From an uncultured Clostridia bacterium (GTDB taxonomy: Bacteria > Bacillota > Clostridia > TANB77 > CAG-508): a stretch of 12,434 nt of DNA. Shown here in pieces: positions 11,667-12,434 of the stretch; the stretch's first letter is position 1; each line of letters starts with the position of its first letter. The notes under the pieces are model-generated. The model made no database searches. It saw only the letters and a program-made list of their open reading frames with translations, and was not told where the DNA came from. Position numbers and translations under genes: made by a program. The DNA lies in contig CARUQW010000002.1 in assembly GCA_949077355.1 (NCBI GenBank), positions 45,217-57,650 on the forward strand. The letters run 5' to 3'.

Positions 11667-12434
11667 TTACTTCCATGTGAAAAAGGAAACGTCCCCAATT
11701 GCACATTTAGTTTCTTCTCCTGTTTCCATATTTTTTATTTTAACTGTATTTGTCTCGATTTCATCTTCTCCTATTATAATTACATATGGAATTTTTAGTT
11801 TATCAGCATATTTGAATTTTGGTTTTAGTTTCTTGTTATTTAGGTAAATTTCTGTTTTTATGCCTTGGTTTCTTAATTTTGTTGCTAGTTGAATTGGTTT
11901 TTCTAAATCTTCTATCATCGGTATAATTAATACTTGTGCAATCGATTTTTGTTCTGCATGAATCAAGTTTAATTCATTTAATTTATAGAATAGTCTGGTT
12001 AATCCTATTGATATTCCAACTCCAGGTAATTTTTTGTCAGTATAATATTCGGCTAGGTTTTCATATCTTCCTCCTGAACATACACTTCCTAATTCTCTGT
12101 ATTCATTTAAAAAAGTTTCATATACAGTTCCTGTGTAGTAGTCTAATCCTCTTGCAATAGTTAAATCTACTTTGAAGTTCTCTTCTGGTACACCAAATAA
12201 TCGAATGTTTTTTACAACTTGTTTTAATTCTTCTACTCCTTTATTATATACTTCATTTTCGATTCCTAGCTTTTGTAGTTTTTCAACTTTTTCGTTTGAT
12301 GTTCCATCAATTTCAATAAAATTTATTATTTTTTCGATGGCGTATTTTTCTACTTCTGATTTGTTTAGTTCTTCCATTACTGCTTGTTTTCCTATTTTTT
12401 CAATCTTATCAATAATTCTTAAAATCTCCACAGC
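11667..12434 (-). CDS. hisS: histidyl-tRNA synthetase, C-terminal part (5' end outside window)
   Basis: The 255 visible residues cover the second half of HisRS. They include the histidine-specific motif RGLDYYTGTVYE, CSGGRYENLAEYY, and class II motif 3 (GVGISIGLTRLFY). The anticodon-binding domain follows (VLIIPMIEDLEKPIQLATKL to VIIIGEDEIETNTVKIKN). The enzyme charges tRNA-His with histidine in the cytoplasm. The frame is open through the window edge, so the GTG near 12431 is internal. The ending is odd: after KNMETGEETKC the last residues, AIGDVSFFTWK, are encoded by the right-hand 33-bp repeat and a few bases beyond. They replace the helical tail normally found there. The catalytic parts are intact, so the enzyme is probably functional. 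Confidence 0.93.
   Translation of the reverse strand, partial: AVEILRIIDKIEKIGKQAVMEELNKSEVEKYAIEKIINFIEIDGTSNEKVEKLQKLGIENEVYNKGVEELKQVVKNIRLFGVPEENFKVDLTIARGLDYYTGTVYETFLNEYRELGSVCSGGRYENLAEYYTDKKLPGVGISIGLTRLFYKLNELNLIHAEQKSIAQVLIIPMIEDLEKPIQLATKLRNQGIKTEIYLNNKKLKPKFKYADKLKIPYVIIIGEDEIETNTVKIKNMETGEETKCAIGDVSFFTWK
11675..11707 (-). repeat. 33-bp repeat, right inverted copy, inside the hisS 3' end
   Basis: This is the exact reverse complement of 10076-10108. It is read through by hisS, encoding residues from Cys-Ala-Ile-Gly to Thr of its terminal segment. The stop lies 6-8 bases beyond the repeat. The pair bounds a 1.6-kb segment that holds a terminator, the zinc-ribbon gene, the sdpRI-like pair and a second hairpin. 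Confidence 0.9.

Noticed and set aside
1..12434. CRISPR arrays, tRNA or rRNA genes, complete insertion sequences
   Set aside because: No regularly spaced direct repeats, no cloverleaf-like or rRNA-like segments and no transposase frame were found on either strand.

Overview
This is an AT-rich (roughly 30% G+C by eye) chromosomal segment from a low-GC Gram-positive anaerobe. It is most likely a member of Bacillota, probably Clostridia. The evidence is a MurT/GatD pair for peptidoglycan amidation, a LiaF-like membrane protein, a class III (oxygen-sensitive) ribonucleotide reductase, strong AGGAGG-type ribosome sites and TTGACA/TATAAT promoters. No tRNA, rRNA, CRISPR array or complete insertion sequence is visible.

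Layout. (1) 1-2250, plus strand: a possible gene tail, then a two-gene operon for a radical-SAM protein of the putative DNA modification/repair family and its usual DUF4130 partner. (2) 2268-4601, minus strand: a tightly overlapping operon for a HAD phosphatase resembling eukaryotic cytosolic 5'-nucleotidase III, a LiaF-like protein and a DUF4097 membrane protein. (3) 4738-6855, plus strand: murT-gatD with a terminator. (4) 6876-9202, minus strand: the remains of an HNH endonuclease gene, then nrdD split in two by a deletion/frameshift. (5) 9445-10077, plus strand: a divergent Crp/Fnr-family regulator. It shares with nrdD an intergenic region holding two identical-arm operators (GTTGC-N4-GCAAC). 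(6) 10076-11707: a block bounded by perfect 33-bp inverted repeats. It carries a frameshifted zinc-ribbon gene of higher G+C and an SdpR/SdpI-like repressor-membrane protein pair with a clear two-operator promoter. (7) 11667-12434, minus strand: the 3' part of hisS, whose last codons are supplied by the right-hand 33-bp repeat.

Working logic. MurT and GatD together amidate the D-Glu of lipid II. The Crp/Fnr protein is placed to activate nrdD (operator centred near -40.5) and repress itself (operator over its own -35). The ArsR-family protein probably represses its own operon. The LiaF-like/DUF4097 operon suggests envelope-stress sensing, but no two-component genes lie beside it.

The most unusual signals are the palindromic repeats with a GGGGACGTT-like or related core, found at the 3' ends of four genes (murT, nrdD, crp/fnr, hisS). 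One pair frames a 1.6-kb cassette, and one copy rewrites the C-terminus of HisRS. Three reading frames are broken between 6.9 and 10.6 kb. That may be real decay or it may be sequence error; the window alone cannot decide.
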